DNA of 64,000 nucleotides, taken from positions 3,403,897 through 3,467,896 of the forward strand of contig NC_014387.1 in the NCBI RefSeq assembly GCF_000145035.1. Reading direction: 5' to 3'. The number at the start of each line of letters is the position of its first letter. Positions within the stretch are counted from its first letter, which is position 1. Below the pieces are notes generated by a model that worked only from the letters and a program-made list of their open reading frames with translations, had not been told where the DNA came from and searched no databases. The DNA comes from Butyrivibrio proteoclasticus B316 (GTDB taxonomy: Bacteria; Bacillota; Clostridia; Lachnospirales; Lachnospiraceae). The position numbers and the translations under genes are program-made. Shown in pieces: positions 33,563 through 43,095 of the stretch.

Positions 33563-35296
33563 ATGGGTGTATGGAAAGTATTGTGGAAGCTGACCAAAGA
33601 AGCAGCGCGCTACAAGGGGTTATATGTAATTGCAATTCTGGCAACATTTGGATTAACAGCAGTCAATCTCACTGCTCCAAAGGTTCTCTCAAATATGGTA
33701 GGAATAGTTGGTAAAGGTGTAGATGAAGCTGCTCTTTCACAGTTAAAAGGACTGGCTCTGGCACTCCTTATTCTGTATCTTCTAAGAGTACTCTTTAGAT
33801 TTCTTAGTAATTATCTTGCTCACAGGGCCGCCTGGTATCTTGTCGGCGACCTTAGAAGCAGACTCTATGACAAACTTCAAAGTCTTGATCTTGGCTTTTT
33901 CCATGATAAACAGACAGGTGATCTTATGAGCAGGATTGTCAATGACACAAGGGACTTCGAGCTCCTCTATGCCCACATGATCCCTGATATGATCACTAAT
34001 GTCGTGACCTTTGTTGGGGTCCTTGTCATTCTACTTACAGTAAATGTTAAGCTTGCACTTATTACATGTTTCCCAATACCACTTATTCTTATTTCAGGAG
34101 TTATCTTTGCCAAGGTCGTAAGGCCATTTTTCAGGGCTTCTCAAAAGAGTATGGGCGAACTCAATGCACAACTTCAGGATTCATTATCAGGCCTTCACGA
34201 AATACAGGCTTTTGGCCAGGAAAAATATGAAAGTGAGCGCATTAAAACCAAGAGCTTTGATCAGGTCAGAGCTATGTTGCGGGCACTAAGAGCCAGTGGA
34301 ATCTTCCATCCAAGTGTTGAGTTTCTCTCATCCATCGGAACAATTCTTGTAGTATTTTTCGGTGGTTACCTTGCTTACAAGAATCAGCTTGGGGTTGCGG
34401 ATATCGTTGCTTTTATGCTCTATCTCTCGCTCTTTTACCAGCCGGTATCAGGACTAGCCAGACTCATAGAAGATCTTCAACAGTCACTTGCTGGTGCAGA
34501 AAGAGTTGCCCTCATCCTTGATACTCCTTCAGCTATCTCTGATTCAGAGGACGCAGAAGAACTCACCGATGTAAAGGGAGCTGTTGCCTTTGAAAATGTA
34601 AGTTTCCACTACAGCAACGAAGTTCCTGTTTTAAAAGATGTTTCTTTTTCCTGCAAACCAGGGATGATGGTTGCCCTTGTAGGACCTACTGGAGTTGGTA
34701 AAACCACTGCAACTCAGCTGATTTCCAGATTCTATGACCCTCAGCATGGCCGCGTTCTGATTGATGGAAAAGATATTAAGCACGTGACTCTTGAAAGCCT
34801 TAGGCATAACATCTCCCCAGTTCTGCAGGATACATTTCTTTTTAACGGCACAATTGCCGAGAACATAGGCTACGCAAGGCCTGATGCCACAAGACAGGAA
34901 ATAATAGCTGCTGCCAAGGCGGCCAATATTCACGACGACATTCTCAATATGCCAAAGCTATATGATACTCAGGTTGGAGAAAGAGGACTCAGGCTCTCCG
35001 GTGGACAGAAGCAGCGAGTAGCTATTGCCAGAGCTATACTCAGGAATTCTCCTATCATAATTCTGGACGAAGCTACTGCTTCTGTAGATGTTCAGACTGA
35101 AAAACAGATTCAGGCTGCGATCAGTCAGATGGCTGGAAAGCGGACAATTATCGCAATTGCCCACAGACTTTCCACCATCATAAACGCAGACCTGATCCTG
35201 GTAATCCATGAAGGACGTATTGTTGAACAGGGAACCCATCAGGAGCTCCTTGACAAGAAGGGCTTCTACTACGAAATGCAGAAGGTGCAGCTGTAA
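33563..35296 (+). CDS. ABC exporter, fused permease-ATPase
   Basis: 577-residue half-transporter. The six-helix type 1 exporter domain (about 1-320) has the coupling-helix region FHDKQTGDLMSRIVND. The ATPase has Walker A GPTGVGKTT, signature LSGGQKQR, Walker B IIILDEATAS and the switch histidine AHRLSTI. It should work as a homodimer or with another half-transporter, exporting lipids, drugs or peptides. The ATG at 33563 has GGGGAAGG eight bases upstream. It is convergent with the FtsX-type permease, only 1 bp apart, with no obvious terminator between them. Confidence 0.92.
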   Translation: MGVWKVLWKLTKEAARYKGLYVIAILATFGLTAVNLTAPKVLSNMVGIVGKGVDEAALSQLKGLALALLILYLLRVLFRFLSNYLAHRAAWYLVGDLRSRLYDKLQSLDLGFFHDKQTGDLMSRIVNDTRDFELLYAHMIPDMITNVVTFVGVLVILLTVNVKLALITCFPIPLILISGVIFAKVVRPFFRASQKSMGELNAQLQDSLSGLHEIQAFGQEKYESERIKTKSFDQVRAMLRALRASGIFHPSVEFLSSIGTILVVFFGGYLAYKNQLGVADIVAFMLYLSLFYQPVSGLARLIEDLQQSLAGAERVALILDTPSAISDSEDAEELTDVKGAVAFENVSFHYSNEVPVLKDVSFSCKPGMMVALVGPTGVGKTTATQLISRFYDPQHGRVLIDGKDIKHVTLESLRHNISPVLQDTFLFNGTIAENIGYARPDATRQEIIAAAKAANIHDDILNMPKLYDTQVGERGLRLSGGQKQRVAIARAILRNSPIIILDEATASVDVQTEKQIQAAISQMAGKRTIIAIAHRLSTIINADLILVIHEGRIVEQGTHQELLDKKGFYYEMQKVQL

Positions 35297-35297
35297 C

Positions 35298-37889
35298 TTA
35301 GACTGCGTCTTCTTTCAGGGCTTCTATGATATTGTCGTCCTTGATCTTGTGTATGCTAAGGCCCATGCTGATTCCCAGTATTCCAAATACGGCAACTATA
35401 ACCACGCCATAAAAGGCAAGGTTTGGACTAAAAGTAAACAGCTCAGAATCAAATGAACGGTACATCATGAAACTTAAGAAAAGAGATATCGGAAGTCCCC
35501 AGAACAAGGCCTTAAAACCATATAGGAACACTTCAAGCCATATCATCTTTTTAAAACCTCTATTATCAAGGCCTACCGACTTATACATAGCAAACTCTTT
35601 TCTCCTCAAGAGGACACCTGTAGAAATAGTATTCACAATATTTGCAATAGCTATAAGCGTCAATAATGCTGAAAAGCCGTACATAGCCGTGTTGAGCATA
35701 AGTGTAATAGTGTCCATTACTTTCAGGGAATCTGTTAGATCTGTGCAATAATAATTGTGATATCCCTCTTCCATCAGAAGCTGATAGATTTTGGAATAAA
35801 CAGCCTTATTATCTGTAGTCTCAACTGCAAGGTCCAGCGTCAGCTTATCCTCAGGAAGTACCTCTTTTGCCTTCTCATAATAAACTGACCTGGGAACAAA
35901 TACTGTCATTGTCCCTTTTGGTATATAGTCAAAGACTTTACTGTCATCTGTATAGGGAACCAGAGCAGCCACTTCAATTGCAGGCGGAAAGCCCATGACC
36001 TCGTCATAATGAAGGCTCTGACCAATGATGCCTTCATTAAATACAGGTGTATCCTTAGCCTCATGAAAATAGCTGTTTAGTAGAACTCCTCTAAGTTTAC
36101 CCGAATAGTAATCCTCCCTGGAAAGCCCGTTTTTATCAAGTATCTCATTAAAATCTTCATCATCAACTATTTCTACAGCCATAGTATACAGATCAAAGGC
36201 ATCGGTCTTTTCTCTAAAACTCTCTGTCAAAAAAGCTCTATCAGCAATATCTGTGTTGGCCAGAGTTGTATACGTGTCCTCTGGTTGCTTTTTTAAGGAG
36301 AAATGGATCAGTCCAGAACAATAAACATCTGTTACTCCATCCATCTCCATGATTTCTTCTCTTAACCTGTCGCTTTCATCAAGTAAGCAGGAAGCTATTA
36401 TCTGATAGGGAATATCAACGTTATAACTGTTAGCTCTGTCCACTGATCTGCAAAAGAAATTGAGAGTCAGGAAAAGTATTATAGAAACAGCAATGGACAC
36501 TGTGATCACCTTTCCTTTAACTCCATTTCTCTTTATATTCTTGTAGGCAAGCTCTCCCTCGTAACCAAATATCTTGCTGATAAGCGGATTGACACGTAGT
36601 TTTCTTGCCTTAATCTTGATGGTTGTGCTCTGTCTGAGGGCATCTATAGGCATGATCCTGGCCGCCTTAATTCCAGGCACCAAAACAGAAATCAATATTG
36701 TAAGTGCAGAAAAGATAATAATAGCTGCAATCACAGGTGGCTGGACTACTATTGAAATCGTGCCCCTCATTCCCTCAGCTCCTGCCAGGATATCTGCTTC
36801 AAGGATTCTTCTTCCAAGTATAGACAGCGTTATCTTTGTTCCTATATATCCAAAGAGAAGTCCCAGTGGAATACCAATAAGGCCTAGTACAAAGACTTCG
36901 TAGTAGATTGAAAATCTCTTTTGACGGGCCGTGGCACCAACGCTTGCCAACATCCCAAGATATCTCATCCTCTCTGTAAGGGACATCCCTATAGAGTTAA
37001 ATATAAGGATAACTGAAGTTGCTATTACAATTGCCAGTGCAATTCCCATAAGTACAAAAAATCTTTTGTAGGAACCGGCACTACCTTCAAAAGCGAATCT
37101 GCTAAGAAGATACTCAGTATTTATCGTGTACTTTTTGATTCCATAGTTTTTGATCAGAGTCTTTATCTGTTTGATCGATGATCTGTCACATTTTTTAAGC
37201 ATTATAGAGACTTTAGCTTTATCCTGGTTTGGATAATAGTTTTCATCCATTCCTCTGAGAATATCCCAATCCCTGGTAGCGCGGTTTCCATGCAGAATTG
37301 CTGTAATGGTGCAGGTCTCTGTAGAGTTTGCTTTAAATAATTCGTCAGACCTGTAATTCCCACCAAGGTATCCAAAGCCTTCAAGCTCATTGTCAAAGTA
37401 TCTGTAGCCCTCTTCAAATGTGAGCTTATCTCCAACCTTTAGATTCAGTCCATTATCTGTAAGGAACTTTTCTTCCACCGCTATTTCAGACGAGTTTGAA
37501 GGCAAGGTACCCTCGTAGTCTGAAACAACTCTCATTTCAAAATCTTCTTGTGTAGCGTGGTCTATGTTCCCGACTCTGAATCTTTCCTCTGTATTCGTTA
37601 ATAACCTTACGCCTGTCTTTTCTTCTTCAACCTCCCTTAGGCCAACTGCCTTTAATGTATCATCCGCAAGAAGGGCCTCATACTGCTCTTTTGACACTTT
37701 CTCAAAAGCAGCATGTGCAGCTCCGGAAGTCTGAACTGATATATAGCCAAAAAAGTTAAAGAAAGAAAATACACCCAGAAGAATAGCGCTGATAAGCGCT
37801 GTTGAAGTAGCTATACCAAGAATTGTTACTACAGATCTTTTCTTGTTTTCCAAAAGGTGCCTTAGTGTTAACTTCGATATGATATTCAT
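35298..37889 (-). CDS. FtsX-type ABC permease of a Bce-like module
   Basis: 863 residues. Two FtsX-like permease units with about eight helices: helix 1 near 20-45, a large outside domain (about 55-270), helices near 280-420, then the second unit (450-860) with a second outside domain. MacB/YtrF-like organisation. It overlaps the ATPase gene by ATGA, so the two are translationally coupled. With the upstream response regulator and kinase it forms a putative antimicrobial-peptide sensing or resistance system. The substrate is unknown. Confidence 0.85.
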   Translation of the reverse strand: MNIISKLTLRHLLENKKRSVVTILGIATSTALISAILLGVFSFFNFFGYISVQTSGAAHAAFEKVSKEQYEALLADDTLKAVGLREVEEEKTGVRLLTNTEERFRVGNIDHATQEDFEMRVVSDYEGTLPSNSSEIAVEEKFLTDNGLNLKVGDKLTFEEGYRYFDNELEGFGYLGGNYRSDELFKANSTETCTITAILHGNRATRDWDILRGMDENYYPNQDKAKVSIMLKKCDRSSIKQIKTLIKNYGIKKYTINTEYLLSRFAFEGSAGSYKRFFVLMGIALAIVIATSVILIFNSIGMSLTERMRYLGMLASVGATARQKRFSIYYEVFVLGLIGIPLGLLFGYIGTKITLSILGRRILEADILAGAEGMRGTISIVVQPPVIAAIIIFSALTILISVLVPGIKAARIMPIDALRQSTTIKIKARKLRVNPLISKIFGYEGELAYKNIKRNGVKGKVITVSIAVSIILFLTLNFFCRSVDRANSYNVDIPYQIIASCLLDESDRLREEIMEMDGVTDVYCSGLIHFSLKKQPEDTYTTLANTDIADRAFLTESFREKTDAFDLYTMAVEIVDDEDFNEILDKNGLSREDYYSGKLRGVLLNSYFHEAKDTPVFNEGIIGQSLHYDEVMGFPPAIEVAALVPYTDDSKVFDYIPKGTMTVFVPRSVYYEKAKEVLPEDKLTLDLAVETTDNKAVYSKIYQLLMEEGYHNYYCTDLTDSLKVMDTITLMLNTAMYGFSALLTLIAIANIVNTISTGVLLRRKEFAMYKSVGLDNRGFKKMIWLEVFLYGFKALFWGLPISLFLSFMMYRSFDSELFTFSPNLAFYGVVIVAVFGILGISMGLSIHKIKDDNIIEALKEDAV

Positions 37890-38581
37890 GATGCGATCAC
37901 CCCGGCTTTCCCTGAATCCCTGGTAATCTGGCCATCCTCAATTGTGATCACTCTGTCAGCAGAAAGAGCTATCCTCTCATCGTGAGTAATGATGATAACG
38001 GTCTGGTTGTTTTCCTTGTTGAACTTGCGAAGAAGTGAGATGATCTCCTTGCTGTTCTCAGAATCAAGATTTCCTGTTGGCTCATCTGCAAGGAGGAGGG
38101 CCGGATGATTCATAAGTGCACGTCCGATGGATACTCTCTGCTGCTGTCCGCCTGATAGCTGGTTTGGAAGGTGAGACAGTCTACTCTTTAATCCAAGCTT
38201 TTCCACAAGGTCATTGAGAAGGGCCTTATCCGGCTTTTTGCCATCAAGAAGGATTGGAAGTGTCAAGTTCTCCTCCACATTCAGAATTGGAATGAGGTTG
38301 TAAAACTGGTAGATAAGCCCGATGTTTCTTCTGCGGAAGATTGCAAGCTTTGTTTCGTCAAGTTTACCTATATCAGTGCCTGCAATATTGCAGGTTCCTG
38401 AGGTCGGTACATCGACTCCCCCAAGTATATGAAGAAGGGTTGATTTACCTGATCCGGATGGGCCGACGATTGCCACAAATTCTCCCTGTTCCACGTCAAA
38501 AGAGACATTTTTCAGAGCATCAACTCTTGTCTCCCCCTGACCATATACTTTGCATAAATTTCTGATTTCCAAAATATTCAT
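37886..38581 (-). CDS. ABC transporter ATPase (LolD/MacB/BceA type)
   Basis: About 231 residues. Walker A GPSGSGKST, Q-loop YQFYNLIP, signature LSGGQQQR, Walker B LLADEPTGNLD and switch histidine ITHDERIAL identify a MacB/BceA-class ATPase. Two in-frame ATGs lie at 38587 and 38581. The AAAGGGG site is seven bases from the second, so I prefer that one. It pairs with the permease immediately downstream. The upstream gap contains a TNACA-N4-TGTAA box that suggests control by the neighbouring response regulator. Confidence 0.93.
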   Translation of the reverse strand: MNILEIRNLCKVYGQGETRVDALKNVSFDVEQGEFVAIVGPSGSGKSTLLHILGGVDVPTSGTCNIAGTDIGKLDETKLAIFRRRNIGLIYQFYNLIPILNVEENLTLPILLDGKKPDKALLNDLVEKLGLKSRLSHLPNQLSGGQQQRVSIGRALMNHPALLLADEPTGNLDSENSKEIISLLRKFNKENNQTVIIITHDERIALSADRVITIEDGQITRDSGKAGVIAS

Positions 38582-38728
38582 ATTCATGCCCCTTTCTCAG
38601 TGCAGGAAAGAACTATACCAAGAGATTCTATCCATTATCATTTTTTTAATTGTATTATTCACTTTGTAGTTCAATCCAGTTATGAGAATAGATTATCGCC
38701 AAAACCTTACTATCCTATGACTTTTTAA

Positions 38729-38742
38729 TTACAATTTTGTCA
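38729..38742 (-). promoter_or_regulatory. Bce-type response-regulator box upstream of the ABC genes
   Basis: Minus strand TGACA-AAAT-TGTAA exactly fits the TNACA-N4-TGTAA box known for BceR in Bacillus. It lies about 150 bp upstream of the ATPase start. Confidence 0.65.
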
Positions 38743-38792
38743 TATAATGTATAATTCTGTTCTCAGAATATCTTAGGCTCATATTTGCTCTT

Positions 38793-39791
38793 TCACAGGA
38801 TTGTCTTATAGAACCTAACCTTGAACCTTGTTCCTTCTCCTTGCCTGCTCTCTACAAGGATATCCCCATGCTGACTTGTGATTATTGAATTTGAAAGCGC
38901 AAGTCCAATTCCCACGCTGTCTTTTCCCGCATTACTGCCCTTATAGAACCTTTCAAAAATATGTGGCAGTTCATTTTCAGGAATTCCGCAGCCATTATCT
39001 TCTATAACTATTTCTGAGTAAATGTTGGTTTCATTTGTGGTGATTTCAAGTTTTCCACCTTCACCTATATGTTCAATGCAGTTTTTCACAATGTTCTGAA
39101 GGGCTTCAATAGTCCAGTTTTTATCGCATTTTACGAGCATATCTTTGGTGTCATGGTGATATGTGATGTTTTTAAGCTCCATCTGTATTTCAAAAGGCTT
39201 CATCACTTGTGCAATCAGCTCATTAGCCTTTTCCTTTTCAGGCTTCATTGTGATAGTACCTGCATCTATCTTGGATAATTTTAAAAGAGTCTGTATGAGC
39301 CAGTTCATCCTATCAAGCTGATTTGACTGTGTTTTGAGGAATTCATTTTTCTTTTGACTATCCTCTTCTGTCATGAGAAGGTCATTCATTACTATCATAG
39401 ATGTAAGTGGAGTTTTGAGCTGGTGGCTGATATCTGCAATAGCATTGGCCATGGCCACTTTATCTTTTGACAAAAGTTCTTTTTGGTGGCACAGAGTTGA
39501 TGTAGCCTTATAGATATTGGTTTTTAATATGGAAAGCTCCCCTTCCTCCTGATCCAGGATATTAGGGGCCTCTCCACCTGCAAGCACCTTTTCAAGGTAA
39601 AGATTAAGGGCACTGATGTCTTCATATCTTCTTTTTGTTATGTAGATAAATCCGCTTGTTATGGCCACGCCAAGTAGCAGTAATAGAAGAAATGCGGATA
39701 TGCCACATAGCGCATATCCGCATACTGAAGCTACTGCAGTAAGTGCAGCTGCCAAAAATATCATTATCCTTAAATCTCTGTTTTTAAACAT
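38793..39791 (-). CDS. Intramembrane-sensing histidine kinase
   Basis: 332 residues. Two adjacent helices (about 8-29 and 31-52) with almost no outside loop, as in BceS-type kinases that rely on a partner permease for sensing. The H-box ADISHQLKTPLTS has the phospho-accepting H123. Then N-box NIVKNCIEH, G1 EDNGCGIP and G2 GIGLALS. It starts after GGGGAGATAAAT, 18 bp downstream of the response regulator. Confidence 0.92.
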   Translation of the reverse strand: MFKNRDLRIMIFLAAALTAVASVCGYALCGISAFLLLLLLGVAITSGFIYITKRRYEDISALNLYLEKVLAGGEAPNILDQEEGELSILKTNIYKATSTLCHQKELLSKDKVAMANAIADISHQLKTPLTSMIVMNDLLMTEEDSQKKNEFLKTQSNQLDRMNWLIQTLLKLSKIDAGTITMKPEKEKANELIAQVMKPFEIQMELKNITYHHDTKDMLVKCDKNWTIEALQNIVKNCIEHIGEGGKLEITTNETNIYSEIVIEDNGCGIPENELPHIFERFYKGSNAGKDSVGIGLALSNSIITSQHGDILVESRQGEGTRFKVRFYKTIL

Positions 39792-39809
39792 ATTTATCTC
39801 CCCATCGAC

Positions 39810-40520
39810 TCACTTATCCACAATATACCCAAGCCCACGCACAGTTCTTATGATCTGAGGATTTGCAGGATCTTTTTCTATCTTATCTCGTAGTCTCTTG
39901 ATATAGACTGTCAGAGTATTATCATTGACAAAGTCTCCGTTAACATCCCACATATCTTCAAGAAGCTGATTTCTAGACATTACGTTTCCTCTGTTATTAC
40001 AGAAAGCCAGAAGAAGCCTGTACTCAAGGGCTGTAAGGTCGGCTGTTGTTTCTTTCCCTGTAGTTTCATCAACTATTCCAACCTTGGCTTCACTTAAGTG
40101 TATGCGGACATTTTGGATTTCAAGAATGCCTTCTGTCTCAGAAATACTGCCATCTCTCCCGCGTCCGCTTCTGCGCAGTACTGTCTTTATCCTGGCCAGA
40201 AGCTCATTTATCCTAAAAGGCTTACACACGTAGTCATCAGCTCCCATCTCAAGCCCCATAACTACGTTGACTTCTGCGTCACTGGCAGTTAAGAAAATTA
40301 CGGGCACATCCTCTTTTTCCTTGATATATCTGCAGACATCGTAGCCATTTCCGTCCGGAAGATTTATGTCCAATATGCAGAGGTCATAGCTCTTTTCGCT
40401 AAATGTTTCAAGAGCTTCATTCTTGGTTCTGACATGAACCACCTCATAATTTTCTTTTTCCAATGAATATTTAAGCCCCATTCCAATGGCATCATCATCT
40501 TCTAACAAGAATAGCCTCAT
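39810..40520 (-). CDS. OmpR-family response regulator
   Basis: 236 residues. Receiver domain with the acidic pocket E7-D8-D9 and phospho-acceptor D51 (CILDINLPDG), switch region VIFLTASD and conserved lysine CKPF. A winged-helix DNA-binding domain (about 135-236) ends VRGLGYIVDK. It is the first gene of the regulator-kinase pair. A Bce-type box (40588-40601) just upstream suggests autoregulation. It starts after GAGGAATACATT. Confidence 0.94.
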   Translation of the reverse strand: MRLFLLEDDDAIGMGLKYSLEKENYEVVHVRTKNEALETFSEKSYDLCILDINLPDGNGYDVCRYIKEKEDVPVIFLTASDAEVNVVMGLEMGADDYVCKPFRINELLARIKTVLRRSGRGRDGSISETEGILEIQNVRIHLSEAKVGIVDETTGKETTADLTALEYRLLLAFCNNRGNVMSRNQLLEDMWDVNGDFVNDNTLTVYIKRLRDKIEKDPANPQIIRTVRGLGYIVDK

Positions 40521-40582
40521 AATGTATTCCTCAAATCATTCTATAGCTCTATAAATATCATCATAGTACATCCATGAAGCTT

Positions 40583-42055
40583 TTACATTACAGTTTTGTC
40601 ACATTCTCTAATCTTCCCGTCACCTAGATAAAGCCTCTCTGTTGCGATCCTGTCCACAAAAACTTTATCATGAGAAGTAAACACAAGTGTTCCTTCATAC
40701 TCTTTCAGCATTTTTTCTAAAGCCTCAACAGATGGGATATCAAGATAGTTCGTTGGTTCATCCAATATAAGCAGATTTACATCAGATACAAAGAGCATGG
40801 CAAAAGACAGCTTCATCCTCTCACCACCGGAAAGCTCTGATGCCTTTTTGTGCATATCTCTTTCAGATAGCAAAAGACGTGCAAGTATTATTCTGGAAAG
40901 GCTCTCACTCTGAATGCTGACTCTGCAAACATTTTCAAGAACAGTTTTATCAAGTTCAATCTGTGACATATTCTGCTTGGCATATCCTATCTTGACTCCC
41001 GGAACCACATATACACTTTCCCGTTTGCTTATAAGTTCAAGCAAAGTAGTCTTACCTGCTCCATTGCTACCCAGTAATGCCACCTTACTTCCATTCTTTA
41101 TCATAAAGTCCGCATCGTCAAAGACTACATGATCGTCATAGGCAAAAGAAATATGCTCTCCGCGAATAACAATAGGATTCCTGGGCGGATTTGTAAGCCT
41201 GAAATCCGGTCTTAAAGTCGGCTCATCTTTTGGTTTTTCTTTTACCTCCATGTGTTCAATTCGCTTAAGGACATTTGCAGCACTTCTTTCTATTCCCCGT
41301 GCCTTGTCCTCGGGCTTTCTATTGCCACAAAGCGAAATTGCTTTTGCCTCGCTTGCTGTAATATTCTTTGGCTTCTTATCGACCGTTTTTGCCTTGGCTT
41401 TTTTCTCTATATAAACTCTTTGAAGCCTCTTTTTCTCAGCCTGATAATTATCATATTCAGCCTGCTGTGTTTTAATTAGTTCTTCTTTCTGAACTACATA
41501 TTCATCATAATTGCCGCTGTAACTATGCAGTTCTCCAAAAGATATTTCAACGATCCTGTCACATAAATCGTTTAGGACAGATCTGTCATGGCTGATCATG
41601 ACAAGTGTATCTATTTCTTTTAGTCTCTTTTTGAGCATTTCCACGCCTTCGAAATCCAGATTTGAAGTGGGTTCGTCCAGAAATGCCACTGCATGCGGGC
41701 TTGAAAAGAGCTGAGCAAGCCTTATCCTGGTATCCTCTCCGCCACTGACCTTTTCCTGCCAGATACGGTCGGCTACTCCCATTTTCCCAGCTTCTGTATA
41801 GTCAGTTTCAACATATGAGGTGTCCGATCCAAATTGTTCAAAATAAAATGGAATGCATTTACTTGAAATAGTCCCGGCTGTAGGTTCCAACTCTCCTGCC
41901 AAAATTCTTAGCAGTGTGCTCTTGCCTGCGCCGTTCATTCCAACTAGTCCAACTTTCTCACCTTCGTACAAATAGAATCTGTCAAAATCAAGTACTGTCT
42001 GTTCTCCATAGGAATGAACTATATTCTCTGCTTGTATTAGTAATCTTCTAGTCAT
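40583..42055 (-). CDS. ABC-F family ATPase, probable antibiotic-resistance (ribosome protection) type
   Basis: 490 residues, no membrane helices, two ATPase domains: Walker A GMNGAGKST and GSNGAGKTT, signatures VSGGEDTR and LSGGERMK, and Walker B segments ending in DEPTSNLD and DEPTNYLD. The domains are joined by a charged linker rich in KKAKAKTVDKK (about 200-290). This is the ABC-F layout. The shortish N-terminal domain and the attenuator-like leader upstream recall the Vga/Lsa/VmlR resistance subgroup, which dislodges drugs from the ribosome. Specificity cannot be read. Confidence 0.87.
   Translation of the reverse strand: MTRRLLIQAENIVHSYGEQTVLDFDRFYLYEGEKVGLVGMNGAGKSTLLRILAGELEPTAGTISSKCIPFYFEQFGSDTSYVETDYTEAGKMGVADRIWQEKVSGGEDTRIRLAQLFSSPHAVAFLDEPTSNLDFEGVEMLKKRLKEIDTLVMISHDRSVLNDLCDRIVEISFGELHSYSGNYDEYVVQKEELIKTQQAEYDNYQAEKKRLQRVYIEKKAKAKTVDKKPKNITASEAKAISLCGNRKPEDKARGIERSAANVLKRIEHMEVKEKPKDEPTLRPDFRLTNPPRNPIVIRGEHISFAYDDHVVFDDADFMIKNGSKVALLGSNGAGKTTLLELISKRESVYVVPGVKIGYAKQNMSQIELDKTVLENVCRVSIQSESLSRIILARLLLSERDMHKKASELSGGERMKLSFAMLFVSDVNLLILDEPTNYLDIPSVEALEKMLKEYEGTLVFTSHDKVFVDRIATERLYLGDGKIRECDKTVM
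40588..40601 (-). promoter_or_regulatory. Bce-type box upstream of the response-regulator gene
   Basis: Minus strand TGACA-AAAC-TGTAA, the same box as at 38729. It overlaps the last codons of the ABC-F gene and lies about 70 bp before the response regulator start. Confidence 0.6.
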
Positions 42056-42121
42056 ATATAAGCCCCCTTGTCTATCAGTCAGAAATATTTATTGAAAGAA
42101 AATCCATTTTTTCCAATAAAA

Positions 42122-42153
42122 TGAGTCTACCCTGCGTACGCAAAATAGACTCA
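42122..42153 (-). terminator. Attenuator-like terminator in the ABC-F leader
   Basis: Stem TGAGTCTA / TAGACTCA enclosing the palindrome TGCGTACGCA, followed on the minus strand by TTTTATT, about 65 bp before the ABC-F start. An upstream hairpin with CCTAT / ATAGG arms (about 42161-42186) may form an alternative fold. Confidence 0.7.
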
Positions 42154-42207
42154 CACAAATAGACCTATATATGAATGAAATAGGCTCTGAATGCATGATA
42201 ATCCAAT

Positions 42208-42255
42208 TTAAGCGTACACATTAAGCCGCCGCATGAGCAGCAGCCATATCAACAT
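42208..42255 (-). CDS. Candidate leader peptide of the ABC-F gene (15 codons)
   Basis: Open frame MLIWLLLMRRLNVYA with AGGTG just upstream (spacing a little short). It lies between the presumed promoter and the attenuator hairpin. Leader peptides of this sort stall drug-bound ribosomes and switch on resistance ABC-F genes. The role here is inferred from position. Confidence 0.45.
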   Translation of the reverse strand: MLIWLLLMRRLNVYA

Positions 42256-42271
42256 GTTCACCTAAATCAAA

Positions 42272-42286
42272 TTATCTAATAATCAT
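42272..42286 (-). CDS. Candidate minimal leader ORF (4 codons)
   Basis: ATG ATT ATT AGA TAA (MIIR) preceded by AAAGGTGACTGA, a better ribosome site than that of the 15-codon frame 17 bp downstream. Very short leader frames of this kind precede some ABC-F resistance genes. Confidence 0.35.
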   Translation of the reverse strand: MIIR

Positions 42287-42348
42287 TCAGTCACCTTTGC
42301 GAAAAATCGCCCTTTCTTTTTCTAAATTGAATAGTAGCATACATAGAA

Positions 42349-43095
42349 TTATTTAGCAATCTGCTCAAGCATAAATTCTTTTACCGCTTCAGTGACAAGC
42401 TCAAGATGGTGATCATAACAGTGAGTATCTCCGGGGATAGTTACCAGTTTACAGTTCTTGTACTGTTTGGAAAATGCCACGGAAGCTTCATAAGGAACGG
42501 CTTCATCCTGATCTCCGTGAACTATAAGTACTGGTTTTGTATATTTATCCACAAAATCCTCAACCCTGATAGTCTGGGCAACTCTGACGTAATTGCCCTT
42601 AAGCTTTCTTCCATCCCAGGCATCAAGTTCATCGGGAATATTCTCAGGATCAAATTTAAGTCCGAGGAGTTCTCCGGTTCTGGCAATTTCAGGGATCATT
42701 GCAGCAGGTGATAATGGAATAAGCGCCTTGATAATATCTCTTTCCATTGCTGCAGCAAGCATTACAGAGAGTCCGCCCTGAGAGTGTCCTGCCATGTAGA
42801 TGTCTGTAACAAAGTCAAGCTTCTTGGCATAGTCAACTACTGCAAGAATATTTGTGAGCCACTTAAAAAGCGTGTGATCCTCAAACTTTCCGTCGCTCTT
42901 TCCATGTCCGTACATGTCTGCGCGAAGTGTTGCTACCCCGATTTCATTAAGTGTTTCCTGAACCGCAACAATATGTCTTTCTTCACTATGTCCTGTAAAG
43001 CCATGAATGATGATGCACAATGGGCATTTCTCTGGATTATTCTTTGGCATATCAAGATAAGCATTTAATTTTATACCGTCACAATCAATATACAT
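42349..43095 (-). CDS. est1E: Feruloyl/cinnamoyl esterase, Est1E-like alpha/beta hydrolase
   Basis: 248 residues, alpha/beta hydrolase fold. Nucleophile S105 in AGHSQGG, D197 in VHGDQDE and H225 in GDTHCYDHH; these three numbers coincide with the catalytic triad I recall for Est1E of Butyrivibrio proteoclasticus, a crystallised feruloyl esterase. HGFTGH supplies the oxyanion hole. It should release ferulic and coumaric acid from arabinoxylan. No signal peptide, so it is intracellular or acts on imported feruloyl-oligosaccharides. The promoter probably lies near 43170-43200. Confidence 0.9.
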   Translation of the reverse strand: MYIDCDGIKLNAYLDMPKNNPEKCPLCIIIHGFTGHSEERHIVAVQETLNEIGVATLRADMYGHGKSDGKFEDHTLFKWLTNILAVVDYAKKLDFVTDIYMAGHSQGGLSVMLAAAMERDIIKALIPLSPAAMIPEIARTGELLGLKFDPENIPDELDAWDGRKLKGNYVRVAQTIRVEDFVDKYTKPVLIVHGDQDEAVPYEASVAFSKQYKNCKLVTIPGDTHCYDHHLELVTEAVKEFMLEQIAK

